Source of the DNA: Glaciecola sp.
GTDB taxonomy: Bacteria > Pseudomonadota > Gammaproteobacteria > Enterobacterales > Alteromonadaceae
DNA length: 46,231 bases
NCBI GenBank assembly: GCA_029246415.1
Contig: JAQWNF010000017.1
Span: 1-46,231 of the forward strand
Reading direction: 5' to 3'
A program made the translations under genes and the position numbers. The notes under the pieces are model-generated. The model did not search any database. It saw nothing but the letters and a program-made list of their open reading frames with translations, and was not told the origin of the DNA. Below, piece by piece: positions 18,495 through 28,550 of the stretch. Within the stretch, counting starts at the first letter, position 1, and each line of letters opens with the position of its first letter.

Positions 18495-20939
18495 ATGAAA
18501 GCACCAACTCAAGCGCGTTTTAATGCGTCTTTAGTCGCTATCGCTGTTGCTACGGGTCTAGTACCGATGCAGCACGCCATTGCACAAACCAATGAAGCAC
18601 AAATTGAAAAAATCGAAATTACTGCAACGCGTCGTTCTGGAACGGTTCAAGAAGCACCGTTAAATATTACCGCCCTAACTGCTGATACGTTAGCGGAACA
18701 AAACATCGGACAACTAGAAGATGTTGCACGCTGGGTGCCAGGTCTAACCGTCGTAGATCAAGGTGGTCGTAATGATTCACCTATCATTGTGCGTGGGTTA
18801 AATACCAACTCAACCGGTCCAGGTGCAAATGGTGGCACTGTAGCAACGTATTTAGGCGAATTGCCGTTGTTCTTAAATATGCGCTTAACCGATATTCAGC
18901 GAGTTGAAGTTTTAATCGGTCCACAAGGTACATTATACGGTGCCGGAACATTAGGCGGTGCGATCCGTTATATTCCAAAAGAAGTTGAACTGGATATGAC
19001 TTCTGGTGAAGTCTATGGTGATATTTTCTCCATGAGTGAATCAGATTCAATGGGCGGCGAGTATGGTTTTGTATTTAATACTCCATTAATCAACGATGAA
19101 CTTGGTTTCCGTGCTTCTTTGAATTATTACAATGACCCAGGCTTTATCGATTATAACTATGTCGTGCGTCAAGGTGGTGTGTCATTAGCTGATCCTGATT
19201 GGAATGATGCAGCAGCGGTTGAAGATAATTTACGTCAAGTCAAAGACGCCAATGGTGAAACGACGTTAACGGGTCGAGTAGCCGTGCGTTGGACGCCAAC
19301 AGATACTATCGATGCAACATTAGCGTATTTTTACCAAAATCAAAATGTAGAAGGGCGTTCAATCTCTCATTACAATGCATTACCAGAGTCTAATGCATTA
19401 AGTGGTCAACCTGGTCAGTATGATTCTGCCTATCGTTATGAAGAGCCGCGTGAAAAAATTGATGAGTTGTTAAGCCTTGAATTGACTGCTGATCTTGGTT
19501 TTGCAGAATTAACAGCTGCAGCTGGTCTGTCTTCTTTTGAAGCTGATGGCCAACGCGACCAAACGGATTTATTAATTCGTTTAAACTACAGCTACGAAGA
19601 TTTCCCTGCTTTTTCTGCGTTTACACGTGAACAAGATAACTCAGATGTGACTACTGGCGAAGTACGTTTAGTGTCGACTTATGAGTCTGATTTTAGCTGG
19701 ATTGCGGGTGTGTTTTATAACAAACTCGAAACCGATAATCGTTCTGAAGAATTCACCCCAGCGTATGATGCGTTCTTAGGCGGTTCTCGTCCTGATGCAC
19801 TTGAATATTTATCAGTTGGCGAATCAACCATCACCGAATCTGCTGTATTTGGTGAATTAACATACCAAGCAACTGAGCAATGGGATGTGACGCTTGGCTT
19901 ACGTGCTTATCAGTATGATGTTGAAGCCCGTTCTGCGATTGATTTACCTTTATACTACTCAGTATTTGAAGACCGTGGTCCTGATTCAATTGTTTTAGAT
20001 TACGATACTGAAGCGACCGATGATTCTGGTACGTTAATGAAGTTTAATACTTCATACAAATTCACTCCAGATTTAATGGCGTACTTTACGGTATCTGAAG
20101 GTTTCCGTATTGGTGGAGCCAATGGTGTGGCAGCATGTCCAGATAACATCGATACCATTGAATCACAGATTGTTTGTGCGTTGTCTAACGAACAAGTTTA
20201 TGTTGCTGATACAACAACTAACTATGAGTTTGGTGTTAAGTCATCGTTTTTCCGTAATCGTTTATATGTCAATGCAGCATTCTTTGATATCGATTGGCAA
20301 GATGCACAAGTTGCTGGTGCAACCGTAAATGGTGCGCAGCCGATCACTGCGAATGCTCGTGGTGCGGGTTCTGATGGTGTTGAGTTATCTGTACGTGGTG
20401 TCATCTCTGATGCATTAACCGCTTATGCGACTTACTCTAACGTCAATGCTAGTTTGACCGAAGATGCGCCATATTTGTTTGGTGTTAATGCTGAACAAGG
20501 TACGGATATTCAAGATTACTACGATGGTAAATCTGGTGACCGTTTATCTGGAGCCCCTGAAACACAAGTTTCTGTAGGCTTTAAATACTCTACAGAAGTC
20601 CTTGATGGCAAAGCATTAGATGTGGTTTATGGTTTAACAGCACAAAGCGATGTACTAACCAAAGTAGGTGGCCGCGCCGATGGCGAGTTAGTGCCTGGTT
20701 TTGCGTTAAGTAATATCAGTGCAACGATCGCTGATGATAGCTGGTCTGTTGCGTTATATGTTGATAACTTATTCAACAAATATGCATACACGTCTGTTCG
20801 TCGTGACCGCGCTGACTTAGGTTTAGGTCGTGTTGAAAGCCTAGAGCCAAATCGTGTTGATATTTTACGTAACTACGGTCGTTATGTCGTAGCACCACGT
20901 AAAATCGGTGTGAAGTTTACTTATACGTTTGATATGTAA
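18495..20939 (+). CDS. TonB-dependent outer-membrane receptor
   Basis: An 814-residue TonB-dependent transporter. A signal peptide ends at about residue 30 (AIA-QT). A TonB-box-like EKIEITATR follows, then the plug domain (about 45-165, with DVARWVPGLTVVDQGG and IVRGLN). A long beta-barrel ends in FTYTFDM; the last aromatic is third from the end rather than terminal. Substrate unknown. No Fur or Zur box is visible in the 135-bp upstream gap. The ribosome site GGGA lies before ATG 18495. It is followed, after a terminator, by a TPR-sulfotransferase gene, a pairing I recall as common in marine Alteromonadales and sphingomonads but whose function is not established. Confidence 0.93.
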   Translation: MKAPTQARFNASLVAIAVATGLVPMQHAIAQTNEAQIEKIEITATRRSGTVQEAPLNITALTADTLAEQNIGQLEDVARWVPGLTVVDQGGRNDSPIIVRGLNTNSTGPGANGGTVATYLGELPLFLNMRLTDIQRVEVLIGPQGTLYGAGTLGGAIRYIPKEVELDMTSGEVYGDIFSMSESDSMGGEYGFVFNTPLINDELGFRASLNYYNDPGFIDYNYVVRQGGVSLADPDWNDAAAVEDNLRQVKDANGETTLTGRVAVRWTPTDTIDATLAYFYQNQNVEGRSISHYNALPESNALSGQPGQYDSAYRYEEPREKIDELLSLELTADLGFAELTAAAGLSSFEADGQRDQTDLLIRLNYSYEDFPAFSAFTREQDNSDVTTGEVRLVSTYESDFSWIAGVFYNKLETDNRSEEFTPAYDAFLGGSRPDALEYLSVGESTITESAVFGELTYQATEQWDVTLGLRAYQYDVEARSAIDLPLYYSVFEDRGPDSIVLDYDTEATDDSGTLMKFNTSYKFTPDLMAYFTVSEGFRIGGANGVAACPDNIDTIESQIVCALSNEQVYVADTTTNYEFGVKSSFFRNRLYVNAAFFDIDWQDAQVAGATVNGAQPITANARGAGSDGVELSVRGVISDALTAYATYSNVNASLTEDAPYLFGVNAEQGTDIQDYYDGKSGDRLSGAPETQVSVGFKYSTEVLDGKALDVVYGLTAQSDVLTKVGGRADGELVPGFALSNISATIADDSWSVALYVDNLFNKYAYTSVRRDRADLGLGRVESLEPNRVDILRNYGRYVVAPRKIGVKFTYTFDM

Positions 20940-20958
20940 CGCTAAGTTAATTATATTG

Positions 20959-21003
20959 AACCGGTGTAGTGGCATGAAGATGTCCATTTCACCGGTTTTT
21001 TTA
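20959..21003 (+). terminator. Intrinsic terminator after the TonB-dependent receptor
   Basis: AACCGGTG (20959-20966) pairs with CACCGGTT (20990-20997), with an inner GGCAT/ATGTC stem, followed by a run of seven Ts. It lies directly before the sulfotransferase gene, whose ribosome site overlaps the end of the T run. Confidence 0.85.
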
Positions 21004-21016
21004 TAGGGAAAAAGTA

Positions 21017-22660
21017 ATGACTCTTGAGCAGCAGCATCAGCGCATATTGGACTTAGTTAAGCAAAACCAGTGGATCAAAGCGCACCCTGAAATTGTGCAT
21101 TTGATCCGCCAAGCCGGTATTGATATCACTGTTACAGACCATCATTATTATCACGCCGAAGGTTACTTTTTGTTGGGTATGGTCAATGCTGAAATTGGTC
21201 AATTTAATAAAGCGACTCAATGTATTGAAAAAGCCAATACGATCCTCAGACGCGATGAGTATGATGCGTATTTGGCTAAGTGTTATGCGTTGTTAGGCGA
21301 CACCAATTTAGCGATGCAAGCCATCGACCGTATTAATATAGTTCAGTTACAAGAACCCAATGCACTGGATACTGCAGGGGTGTCGTTAAGTCGTATTGGA
21401 TTCCACGACCAAGCCCTACCTTATTTTGAAAAAGCGATTGCGCTAAATAACACGCGATATCAGTATTTTTATAACTATGGGATGTCGCTAAAGTTTGCCG
21501 GTCAGTTTAGCGCAGCTCAGACCGCCTATGACAAAGCATTGGCATTGTATCCGCAGCATGCACCGTCGCATTTTGCGTTGGCAGACTTAGGTCAAGCGAC
21601 GCAATCAAGCAACAATATTACAAGGCTAGAAAGATTATTAGCTGATGCGTCAGCAGAAACACCAGCACAAACACCAGGCCGCGCGGTTGACGATATTATG
21701 CATTATGCTCACGCGCTGGCATTAGAGCTGCAACAACTCAAACGCCATGAAGAGGCATTTACTGTACTAGTGAATGCGAAGGCTACAAAAGCAGCGACAT
21801 TAAATTATCGTATTAACCAGGATAAAGCCTTATTCGCAGCGGTAAGTGAACCGCTTCAAAGCATTAGCACTTCTGCAAGTGATGAGGCAAGTGCGAAAGC
21901 AAGTTCCACACGCCCAAGTAGACCTATATTTATTGTCGGTATGCCGCGTTCAGGTACAACATTAGTGGAGCGTATTTTATCGCATCATAGCCAAGTCGGC
22001 AGTGGTGGGGAATTACAAGATTTTGGTATTGCGGTTAAACAGTTAACTCAATCCTCCGGTCAGACCGTGTTAGATATTGAGACGATTACAAAAGCTCGGC
22101 ATTTGAACTTTGCCCAACTGGGGCAATTATACTTAGATAAGACCCAGCGTATTGCGCCTGATGATGCGCGATTCATTGATAAACTTCCGTTTAACTTTTT
22201 TTATATCCAGCTGATCCAGCAAGCTTTACCCGATGCTAAAATCATTATTATGCTGCGCGATCCTATGGATACCTGTATTGGTAATTTCAGACAGTTATTT
22301 TCGCTGAACTCTCCTTATTATAACTACGCATTTAATTTGGACACCGTCGGTGAGTTTTATGCTGAATTTAGGCAATTGATGACGCAATTTATCACGCATA
22401 ATCCAACTAATATCCGAGTGCAACAATACGAGATACTGGCACAATCCCCTGATGAACAAGTTCGTGAGTTACTCGATTTTTGTGAATTACCGTTTGAGCC
22501 GCAATGTGTACAAGTACAAAATAATAAACTACCTGTTTCGACAGCCAGTAAAGTCCAAGTGCGTCAACCCATCAACACGTCTTCGATTGGCCGTTGGAAA
22601 AAATTTGGTAGTGCGACCTTGCCCTTGCAAAAAAGACTAAGCGCACATAATCTCATCTGA
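21017..22660 (+). CDS. TPR-repeat sulfotransferase
   Basis: A 547-residue protein: tetratricopeptide repeats in the first 200 residues (for example DQALPYFEKAIALNN and SAAQTAYDKALALYP), a Ser/Ala-rich linker near 290, then a sulfotransferase domain. The PAPS-binding 5' loop is FIVGMPRSGTTLVERILS (around residue 305) and the 3'-phosphate loop is IIMLRDPMDTCIGNFRQLF. The C-terminus SSIGRWKKFG is the usual family end. It should move sulfate from PAPS to an unknown acceptor, protein or small molecule. No signal peptide, so cytosolic. It follows the TonB-dependent receptor through a terminator and probably depends on read-through or its own promoter. Confidence 0.88.
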   Translation: MTLEQQHQRILDLVKQNQWIKAHPEIVHLIRQAGIDITVTDHHYYHAEGYFLLGMVNAEIGQFNKATQCIEKANTILRRDEYDAYLAKCYALLGDTNLAMQAIDRINIVQLQEPNALDTAGVSLSRIGFHDQALPYFEKAIALNNTRYQYFYNYGMSLKFAGQFSAAQTAYDKALALYPQHAPSHFALADLGQATQSSNNITRLERLLADASAETPAQTPGRAVDDIMHYAHALALELQQLKRHEEAFTVLVNAKATKAATLNYRINQDKALFAAVSEPLQSISTSASDEASAKASSTRPSRPIFIVGMPRSGTTLVERILSHHSQVGSGGELQDFGIAVKQLTQSSGQTVLDIETITKARHLNFAQLGQLYLDKTQRIAPDDARFIDKLPFNFFYIQLIQQALPDAKIIIMLRDPMDTCIGNFRQLFSLNSPYYNYAFNLDTVGEFYAEFRQLMTQFITHNPTNIRVQQYEILAQSPDEQVRELLDFCELPFEPQCVQVQNNKLPVSTASKVQVRQPINTSSIGRWKKFGSATLPLQKRLSAHNLI

Positions 22661-22719
22661 CAACGATGTGAGTATCTGATAATATTTGGCCAAATTCATA
22701 CAGCAATAGCCTAAATGAC

Positions 22720-23202
22720 ATGAGCAAGAACTATGTGTTATCTACCTACGAACGGTTGTTAAAATATCCTTTTGGTCGACAGTTATTTAGTTGGTTTACC
22801 GCGCGGAAAGCCCCTTATTTTAAAACAATCTCTCCATTGGTAACGCAGCTGCGGCCAAACCATTGCGAAGTGTTGTTCACAAAACGCAACATTGTTCAAA
22901 ATCACATAGGCACAGTGCATGTGATCGCGATCTGCAATGGACTTGAGATGGCAATGGGGTTTATGTGCGAAGCTTCTGTGCCTAAACATTTACGTTGGAT
23001 CCCTAAGGGTATGGAGGTTCAATACCCAGCCAAGGCTGATACAGATATACGTTGTGTCGCTGAGGTCGCAGATGACGCATGGAAACCAGGAAATCTGCCT
23101 ATTGACGTAAAAGCTTACGATACTAACGGCAATGTAGTTGTCTGCGGCACTATCACAGTATGGGTCAGCGAGAATAGACCATCGTCTAAAGACAAGTCGT
23201 AG
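22720..23202 (+). CDS. DUF4442 hotdog-fold protein (thioesterase-like)
   Basis: A 160-residue protein of the DUF4442 family, which has the hotdog fold of acyl-CoA thioesterases such as PaaI. The family signature NHxGTxH...NxxExA is seen as NHIGTVHVIAICNGLEMA (about residues 67-84). The second half, IPKGMEVQYPAKADTDIRCVAEV, matches the later strands. The enzymatic activity of the family is presumed, not proven. It is 59 bases after the sulfotransferase on the same strand and could share its transcript. No terminator was seen on either side. Confidence 0.82.
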   Translation: MSKNYVLSTYERLLKYPFGRQLFSWFTARKAPYFKTISPLVTQLRPNHCEVLFTKRNIVQNHIGTVHVIAICNGLEMAMGFMCEASVPKHLRWIPKGMEVQYPAKADTDIRCVAEVADDAWKPGNLPIDVKAYDTNGNVVVCGTITVWVSENRPSSKDKS

Positions 23203-23271
23203 AGACTCAAGTAAACTACGCCATTAATTTGTTTTTATACCTATGCAGTTGTTATACGTATGTAAATAAAA

Positions 23272-23381
23272 TCCTAATTTTCGCTATATAATTCTATTTT
23301 TTGTGATGTCTATCCTAATTATTTGTAATTTTAGGATATAAATTTCACTTTTTGCGTTTTTCGGGTTTTCACTTCCTAATT
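23272..23381. repeat. Repeated TCCTAATT element upstream of ilvI
   Basis: TCCTAATT occurs directly at 23272-23279, 23313-23320 and 23374-23381, and the inverted form (TTTTAGGA) at 23329-23336 within the 230-bp gap before ilvI. The copies are 41 and 61 bp apart. They may be binding sites for a regulator of branched-chain amino acid synthesis (Lrp regulates ilvIH in E. coli), but the motif does not obviously fit the Lrp consensus. In an AT-rich gap chance cannot be excluded. Confidence 0.35.
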
Positions 23382-23432
23382 CATATCGTACAATCATTGC
23401 AATTATTTTTAACTTTTTCTTGGAGAATAACC

Positions 23433-25151
23433 GTGGAAATGATGTCTGGCGCTGCAATGGTAGTGCAAACCCTTAAGGACTTGGGGGTTAAACATGTATT
23501 TGGCTATCCTGGTGGTGCGGTACTTGATATTTATGATGCCCTATTTGCACAGGATGACGTAGAACATGTCCTCGTAAGACACGAGCAGGCAGCGGCGCAC
23601 ATGGCTGACGGTTATGCCCGCTCTACGGGGATCACAGGAACAGTATTAGTAACTTCAGGTCCTGGTGCGACGAATACCATTACAGGTATCGCTACAGCTT
23701 ATATGGATTCAATCCCTATGGTCGTGTTATCAGGTCAAGTACCGACTACACTAATTGGTGAAGATGCGTTCCAAGAAACGGATATGGTGGGATGTTCACG
23801 TCCTATCGTTAAACATAGCTTTTTGGTCAAGCGTGCAGTAGATATTCCTAAAGCCATTGCTCAAGCTTATTATATTGCCAACACTGGTCGTCCTGGACCG
23901 GTTGTGGTTGATTTACCTAAAGATATTGTGAATGTGGCAGAGAGTCATCCGTATGAGTTTCCTACCGATGTGACCATGCGTTCATATAACCCTGTATTAA
24001 AAGGGCACAACAAACAAATTCGTAAAGCGGTTGCTTCGATGGCAAAAGCCAAACGTCCTGTCTTATATGTTGGTGGTGGCGCAATTACGGCCGAAGCGAA
24101 TGGTAAGGTGACCCAGTTAGCTGAGTTATTAAAATGTCCAGTAACTTGTACGCTAATGGGCTTAGGCGCATTCTCTGGGGTACATGAACAATTCGTTGGT
24201 ATGCTCGGTATGCACGGTACACTTGAAGCTAATAAAACGATGCATAATGCCGATTGTATTGTTGCACTTGGGGCTCGTTTTGATGATCGCGTGACCAACA
24301 ATGTTGATAAATTCTGTCCGCATGCGGATATTATTCATGTCGATATTGATCCTGCATCTATTTCCAAAACTATTAATGCACATATACCTGTAGTAGGCAG
24401 TGTTGACGTGGTGGTTGACCAGTTACTTGAAGAGTTAGCGCATGAGTCGTTGGATGGTCAGGAAGAGAAGTTAGCCGATTGGTGGACATCAATCAAACAA
24501 TGGCGCACGCAAAACTGTCTTGACTTTGATCAGTCTTCACAAGTTATCAAACCACAAAAAGTCATTGAAGCCTTATATAAGCACACTAATGGCGACGCCT
24601 TTGTTAGCTCTGATGTGGGTCAACACCAGATGTTTGCTGCGCTATACTATCCGTTTGATAAGCCTCGCCGTTGGATCAATTCTGGTGGTCTAGGTACTAT
24701 GGGCTTTGGTTTACCTGCAGCGATGGGCGTACAGTTTGCACATCCTGAATCTACTTCGGTTGTAGTAACTGGAGATGGTAGTATTCAGATGAATATCCAA
24801 GAGTTATCGACGTGTTTACAATACAACTTACCCATTAAAGTTATTTTACTAAATAACAGTGCTTTGGGTATGGTACGTCAATGGCAGGATATGATTTACA
24901 AAGGCCGTCACTCTAATTCTTATGTTGAAGCGATGCCTGATTTCGTCAAATTAGTTGAAGCTTATGGTCATGTTGGCATCAAAGTTAACCACCTTGATGA
25001 ACTAGATGATGCTATGGCACGCTGTTTTGCCGAGAAAGATCGTTTAGTGTTTATGGATATAGCAGTAGACCAAAACGAACACGTATACCCAATGCAAATT
25101 AAATATGGGGCGATGGATGACATGCGCCTTAGTAAGCAGGAGCGCACCTAA
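23433..25151 (+). CDS. ilvI: Acetolactate synthase large subunit
   Basis: Thiamine-diphosphate enzyme making acetolactate and acetohydroxybutyrate, first common step of valine, leucine and isoleucine synthesis. GTG at 23433 is the start: TTGGAG lies 8 bases upstream and the product begins [11 protein letters not shown] like E. coli IlvI (MEMLSGAEMVV); the open frame extends 27 codons further upstream without support. Of 572 residues, Glu51 in [15 protein letters not shown] is the catalytic glutamate. The ThDP/metal motif runs from GDGSIQMN to [14 protein letters not shown]. The stop overlaps the ilvH ATG (TAATG). Confidence 0.97.
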   Translation: MEMMSGAAMVVQTLKDLGVKHVFGYPGGAVLDIYDALFAQDDVEHVLVRHEQAAAHMADGYARSTGITGTVLVTSGPGATNTITGIATAYMDSIPMVVLSGQVPTTLIGEDAFQETDMVGCSRPIVKHSFLVKRAVDIPKAIAQAYYIANTGRPGPVVVDLPKDIVNVAESHPYEFPTDVTMRSYNPVLKGHNKQIRKAVASMAKAKRPVLYVGGGAITAEANGKVTQLAELLKCPVTCTLMGLGAFSGVHEQFVGMLGMHGTLEANKTMHNADCIVALGARFDDRVTNNVDKFCPHADIIHVDIDPASISKTINAHIPVVGSVDVVVDQLLEELAHESLDGQEEKLADWWTSIKQWRTQNCLDFDQSSQVIKPQKVIEALYKHTNGDAFVSSDVGQHQMFAALYYPFDKPRRWINSGGLGTMGFGLPAAMGVQFAHPESTSVVVTGDGSIQMNIQELSTCLQYNLPIKVILLNNSALGMVRQWQDMIYKGRHSNSYVEAMPDFVKLVEAYGHVGIKVNHLDELDDAMARCFAEKDRLVFMDIAVDQNEHVYPMQIKYGAMDDMRLSKQERT

Positions 25152-25648
25152 TGAGAAGAATTATTTCTGTATTAATGGAAAACGCACCTGGTGCATTATC
25201 AAGGATCGTTGGCGTTTTTTCACAACGTGGATATAACGTTGATTCATTGTGTGTGGCAGAGACCGATGATCCGAGCTTGTCGCGTTTAACTATCGCTACT
25301 CAAGGTGATAACAAGGTGATCGAGCAAATCATTAAGCAAATGAACAAGCTTATCGATGTCTTGAAAGTCACAGAGCTGACTGAAGCTGCACACGTAGAAC
25401 GTGAACTCGTTTTAGTCAAGGTTGTAGCCAATAATGAGGCGGCTCGCAGTGAGATAATGCGTAATGTTGATATATTCAGAGCTAAAATATTAGATGTAAG
25501 CGCGGTGAATTATACTATTGAGTTAACGGGTGCATCAGAAAAGTTAAATGCGTTTATTACTACTTTAGGTAATAGTTCAACCATCGTAGAGTCAGCTAGA
25601 ACAGGTGTTTGCGGACTTGCACGTGGTGAAAGGTCATTGACACCCTAG
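25151..25648 (+). CDS. ilvH: Acetolactate synthase small (regulatory) subunit
   Basis: Regulatory partner of IlvI, raising its activity and giving valine feedback inhibition. The 165-residue protein starts with the ACT domain: ISVLMENAPGALSRIVGVFSQRGYN (valine-site region, residues 4-28) and SRLTIATQGD. The C-terminal domain includes ELVLVKV and the ELTGASEKLNAFI segment. Its ATG shares a base with the ilvI stop, assuring balanced translation. No clear intrinsic terminator was found in the 259 bp before the cold-shock gene. Confidence 0.97.
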   Translation: MRRIISVLMENAPGALSRIVGVFSQRGYNVDSLCVAETDDPSLSRLTIATQGDNKVIEQIIKQMNKLIDVLKVTELTEAAHVERELVLVKVVANNEAARSEIMRNVDIFRAKILDVSAVNYTIELTGASEKLNAFITTLGNSSTIVESARTGVCGLARGERSLTP

Positions 25649-25715
25649 ATAAAATATAGCATTAAAGAACACTGATCTATATCAATACTATGACTTATCG
25701 ATCAAAATTAAACCT

Positions 25716-25907
25716 TTGATTAATAAATTGTCGATGTTATTATATCCGTGTTCTCACTTAGGCATGATTATTTGTTCGAGCCTTATTGGTCTTAACAGAG
25801 TGTAAATTCTGAAGTAATATATAAGACAAACGCCTATAAGCACCCTAAATGAGAACAAGGATACGCAAAGGCGTTTTATTTATATTTAAAGATTTAAGGT
25901 TACACAT
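25716..25907 (+). promoter_or_regulatory. Promoter and long structured leader of the cold-shock gene
   Basis: A possible promoter (TTGATT 25716-25721, TTATAT 25740-25745, 18-base spacer) would give a leader of about 155 nt. Such long 5' leaders are characteristic of CspA-type mRNAs, where they act as RNA thermosensors. AAACGCCT (25828-25835) and AGGCGTTT (25869-25876) can pair across 33 bases in this leader. Promoter placement is tentative. Confidence 0.45.
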
Positions 25908-26117
25908 ATGTCTATAGTTACAGGTTCTGTAAAGTGGTTCAATGCCGATAAAGGTTATGGTTTTATTACTCAAGATAATGGCGGCAAGGATGTATTCGTA
26001 CATTTCCGTGCTATCCAGTCTGAAGGTTACAAAACTCTTCCAGAAGGCCAAAAAGTTTCTTTCGAAATTGAAGACGGACAAAAAGGTCTTCAAGCTGCGA
26101 ACGTAAACGCTATCTAA
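25908..26117 (+). CDS. Cold-shock protein, CspA family
   Basis: A 69-residue single cold-shock domain that binds single-stranded RNA and DNA and melts RNA structure. The two RNA-binding motifs are KGYGFI (residues 15-20, RNP1) and DVFVHF (28-33, RNP2). It is a stand-alone gene with its own leader and a strong terminator. Which CspA paralogue it is (cold-induced or constitutive) cannot be told from the protein. Confidence 0.95.
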   Translation: MSIVTGSVKWFNADKGYGFITQDNGGKDVFVHFRAIQSEGYKTLPEGQKVSFEIEDGQKGLQAANVNAI

Positions 26118-26137
26118 TTCAGTTTAGAATAGTAAAA

Positions 26138-26166
26138 AAAACCGTGTTAATACACGGTTTTTTTAT
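26138..26166. terminator. Bidirectional intrinsic terminator between csp and fre
   Basis: AACCGTGT (26140-26147) and ACACGGTT (26152-26159) form a perfect 8-bp stem with a 4-base loop. It is flanked by A-run and T-run so that it can act on the cold-shock transcript and, on the other strand, on the ubiD-fre transcript. Confidence 0.9.
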
Positions 26167-26229
26167 GCCTGAATTTTAGTTTAGGCTAGTTTAAGTTCGG
26201 CTAGTTTAAGTTAGCTTAGATAATTTGTA

Positions 26230-26931
26230 TTAATCTAAAAACGCATAAGCATCACCAAACAATGCTTCTTTTGATAGCCCTGCTGCTGCAAAATCATCAC
26301 GTGCAACTTTAGCCATCGCAAATGGACCTGCAATATAGATTTGGTAATCTGCTATGTTGTTTGCAATATCGCTTAATACAGCTTGATGCACTAATCCTGT
26401 TTTACCTTGCCAATCTTGCGCACCATGTTCTAACACTGGGTGAAAATGGATGTTTGCATGCTGACTGGCCAACGCGCTTAATTCATCGGCCTCGTAGATC
26501 TGCTCCAATGATTTAGCACCCCAATACAAATGAATGTCTTGTGTTAGCTGTTGCGCCAGACATTCATGGATAATGGATTTTGCATAAGAGTAACCAGTAC
26601 CACCTGCAATGAGCACGATAGGCTGATTCGTTGGTTGTAAGAATGCATTACCATGGGCAATTTGTGCGGTAATCTGACCGGTTTCACGCATCACACTTAA
26701 CACATCCCAAGCGTAAGCATTGGCTGGAACCGCACCAATATGCAATTCTATTTTGTCGGTTACACTAGGAGCGGACGCAATAGAAAACGGTCGGCAATCA
26801 CCTTCTCCCATGACAATCATGCAATATTGACCTGCGAGATATTGCAATGGCTCAGAACAGGTGAGGATAATTTTGTAGACGTCGTTAGCAACCGTGCTAA
26901 TCGATTCAACGTGTAATTGCTGTGTTTGCAT
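26230..26931 (-). CDS. fre: NAD(P)H-flavin reductase
   Basis: Reduces free flavins with NAD(P)H; ferredoxin-reductase-like fold. The 233 residues contain the flavin motif RPFSIAS (47-53), the nucleotide-binding IAGGTGYSYAKSIIHE (about 107-122) and a late IAGPFAMA, all typical of E. coli Fre and LuxG. It lies 3 bases after ubiD, a pairing also found in E. coli. Reduced FMN made by Fre can supply the prenylated-FMN cofactor route needed by UbiD (inference from known biochemistry). Confidence 0.95.
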   Translation of the reverse strand: MQTQQLHVESISTVANDVYKIILTCSEPLQYLAGQYCMIVMGEGDCRPFSIASAPSVTDKIELHIGAVPANAYAWDVLSVMRETGQITAQIAHGNAFLQPTNQPIVLIAGGTGYSYAKSIIHECLAQQLTQDIHLYWGAKSLEQIYEADELSALASQHANIHFHPVLEHGAQDWQGKTGLVHQAVLSDIANNIADYQIYIAGPFAMAKVARDDFAAAGLSKEALFGDAYAFLD

Positions 26932-26934
26932 ATA

Positions 26935-28449
26935 TTAGTTCTTTTTAGTTGTATGTGTGTAGGGACGAGTAGCTGGAATCAACGCATCGATTCCAAGTTC
27001 ATCCCATAGTGTATCTATTTTGGCTGTCACGTTAGGGTCCATTACTATTGGTTCACCCCATTCGCGGTCAGTTTCACCAGGCATCTTATTGGTGGCATCC
27101 ATACCCATTTTAGAGCCTAAGCCTGACACAGGTGAAGCAAAATCTAAATAGTCTATTGGTGTATGATCAATTAACGTAGTATCCCTAGTTGGGTCCATGC
27201 GCGTGGTAATCGCCCAAATGACATCATCCCAATTCCGTGCGTCGATATCATCATCGCATACAATAACAAATTTAGTATACATGAACTGACGTAAGAACGA
27301 CCACACACCCAGCATTACGCGCTTAGCGTGTCCTGGATATTGTTTTTTGATGGTGACAATGGCCATGCGATATGAGCAACCTTCAGGTGGAAGATAAAAA
27401 TCAGTGATCTCAGGAAATTGTTTTTGCAAAATAGGCACAAACACTTCATTGAGTGCTACACCTAAAATTGCAGGCTCATCGGGTGGACGGCCAGTATAAG
27501 TTGAATGATAAATAGGGTCAGTACGATGCGTAATATGAGTGACGGTAAATACTGGAAACTCATCCACTTCATTATAATAGCCGGTATGATCGCCATAAGG
27601 CCCTTCAGGAGCCGTTTCGCCAGGCATGATATAACCTTCTAGCACGATTTCAGCATTTGCGGGGACTTGTAAATCATTACTAATCGACGGCGTGACTTCG
27701 GTTTTGCTACCGCGTAACAAACCGGCAAAGGCATATTCTGATAAGGTGTCAGGTACAGGTGTTACTGCACCTAAAATAGTAGCTGGATCAGCGCCTAACG
27801 CGACCGAGACAGGATAAGGCTTATCAGGATAAAGTTGACACCACTCACGAAAATCTAACGCACCACCACGATGTGATAACCAACGCATGATCACTTTGTT
27901 TTTAGCGATAACTTGTTGACGATAAATACCTAAGTTTTGGCGTTTTTTATGCGGACCACGGGTGACGGTTAATCCCCAAGTAATTAAAGGAGCTGCATCA
28001 CCAGGCCAACAACGTTGAATAGGAAGCTTAGACAAGTCTACATCATCACCACTGATCACATGTTCTTGGCAGAGTGCTTTTTTGATGACCTTAGCAGGCA
28101 TATTAAGCACTTGCTTAAATACGGGGAGCTTACTCCATAAATCCTTCAACCCTTTGGGTGGATCGGGTTCTTTTAGATAGGCGAGGAGTTTACCGACATC
28201 GCGTAATGCGGCCACCGAAGATTGCCCCATACCCATAGCGACGCGCTCAGGGGTACCAAACAAGTTAGCCAAAACAGGCATCGTGTGACCCACCGGGTTT
28301 TCAAATAATAAGGCTGGCCCACCTGCACGCAGGGTGCGATCGGCAATTTCCGTCATTTCTAAATCAGTAGAAATAGGCTGGGTAATGCGCAGTAATTTAC
28401 CTTGTGCTTCAAGTTGCTGAATAAAATCACGTAGGTCTTTGTATTGCAT
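26935..28449 (-). CDS. ubiD: 4-hydroxy-3-polyprenylbenzoate decarboxylase
   Basis: Decarboxylates the polyprenyl-hydroxybenzoate intermediate of ubiquinone synthesis with prenylated FMN. The 504 residues begin [22 protein letters not shown] as in E. coli UbiD and include [33 protein letters not shown] (prFMN and metal region) and [12 protein letters not shown] with the conserved acidic site. The size is normal. It is divergent from motX and precedes fre by 3 bases. Confidence 0.97.
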   Translation of the reverse strand: MQYKDLRDFIQQLEAQGKLLRITQPISTDLEMTEIADRTLRAGGPALLFENPVGHTMPVLANLFGTPERVAMGMGQSSVAALRDVGKLLAYLKEPDPPKGLKDLWSKLPVFKQVLNMPAKVIKKALCQEHVISGDDVDLSKLPIQRCWPGDAAPLITWGLTVTRGPHKKRQNLGIYRQQVIAKNKVIMRWLSHRGGALDFREWCQLYPDKPYPVSVALGADPATILGAVTPVPDTLSEYAFAGLLRGSKTEVTPSISNDLQVPANAEIVLEGYIMPGETAPEGPYGDHTGYYNEVDEFPVFTVTHITHRTDPIYHSTYTGRPPDEPAILGVALNEVFVPILQKQFPEITDFYLPPEGCSYRMAIVTIKKQYPGHAKRVMLGVWSFLRQFMYTKFVIVCDDDIDARNWDDVIWAITTRMDPTRDTTLIDHTPIDYLDFASPVSGLGSKMGMDATNKMPGETDREWGEPIVMDPNVTAKIDTLWDELGIDALIPATRPYTHTTKKN

Positions 28450-28523
28450 ATTGAATTAACCAAATAAAATAGTTGTGCAAATTATACCAAAGCCTGCGCA
28501 AGATTGATCACAAATGCATAAAT

Positions 28524-28550
28524 TAAATATAAATTTCACTTGGCCGATAA
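28524..28550 (+). promoter_or_regulatory. FliA (sigma-28) promoter of motX
   Basis: TAAA (28524-28527), a 15-base spacer, then GCCGATAA (28543-28550): an exact match to the FliA consensus TAAA-N15-GCCGATAA. It lies 40 bp before the motX start and places the gene in the late flagellar class. Confidence 0.85.

Noticed and set aside
23945..24301. 118-residue minus-strand open frame within ilvI
   Set aside because: Antisense shadow of the ilvI coding sequence.
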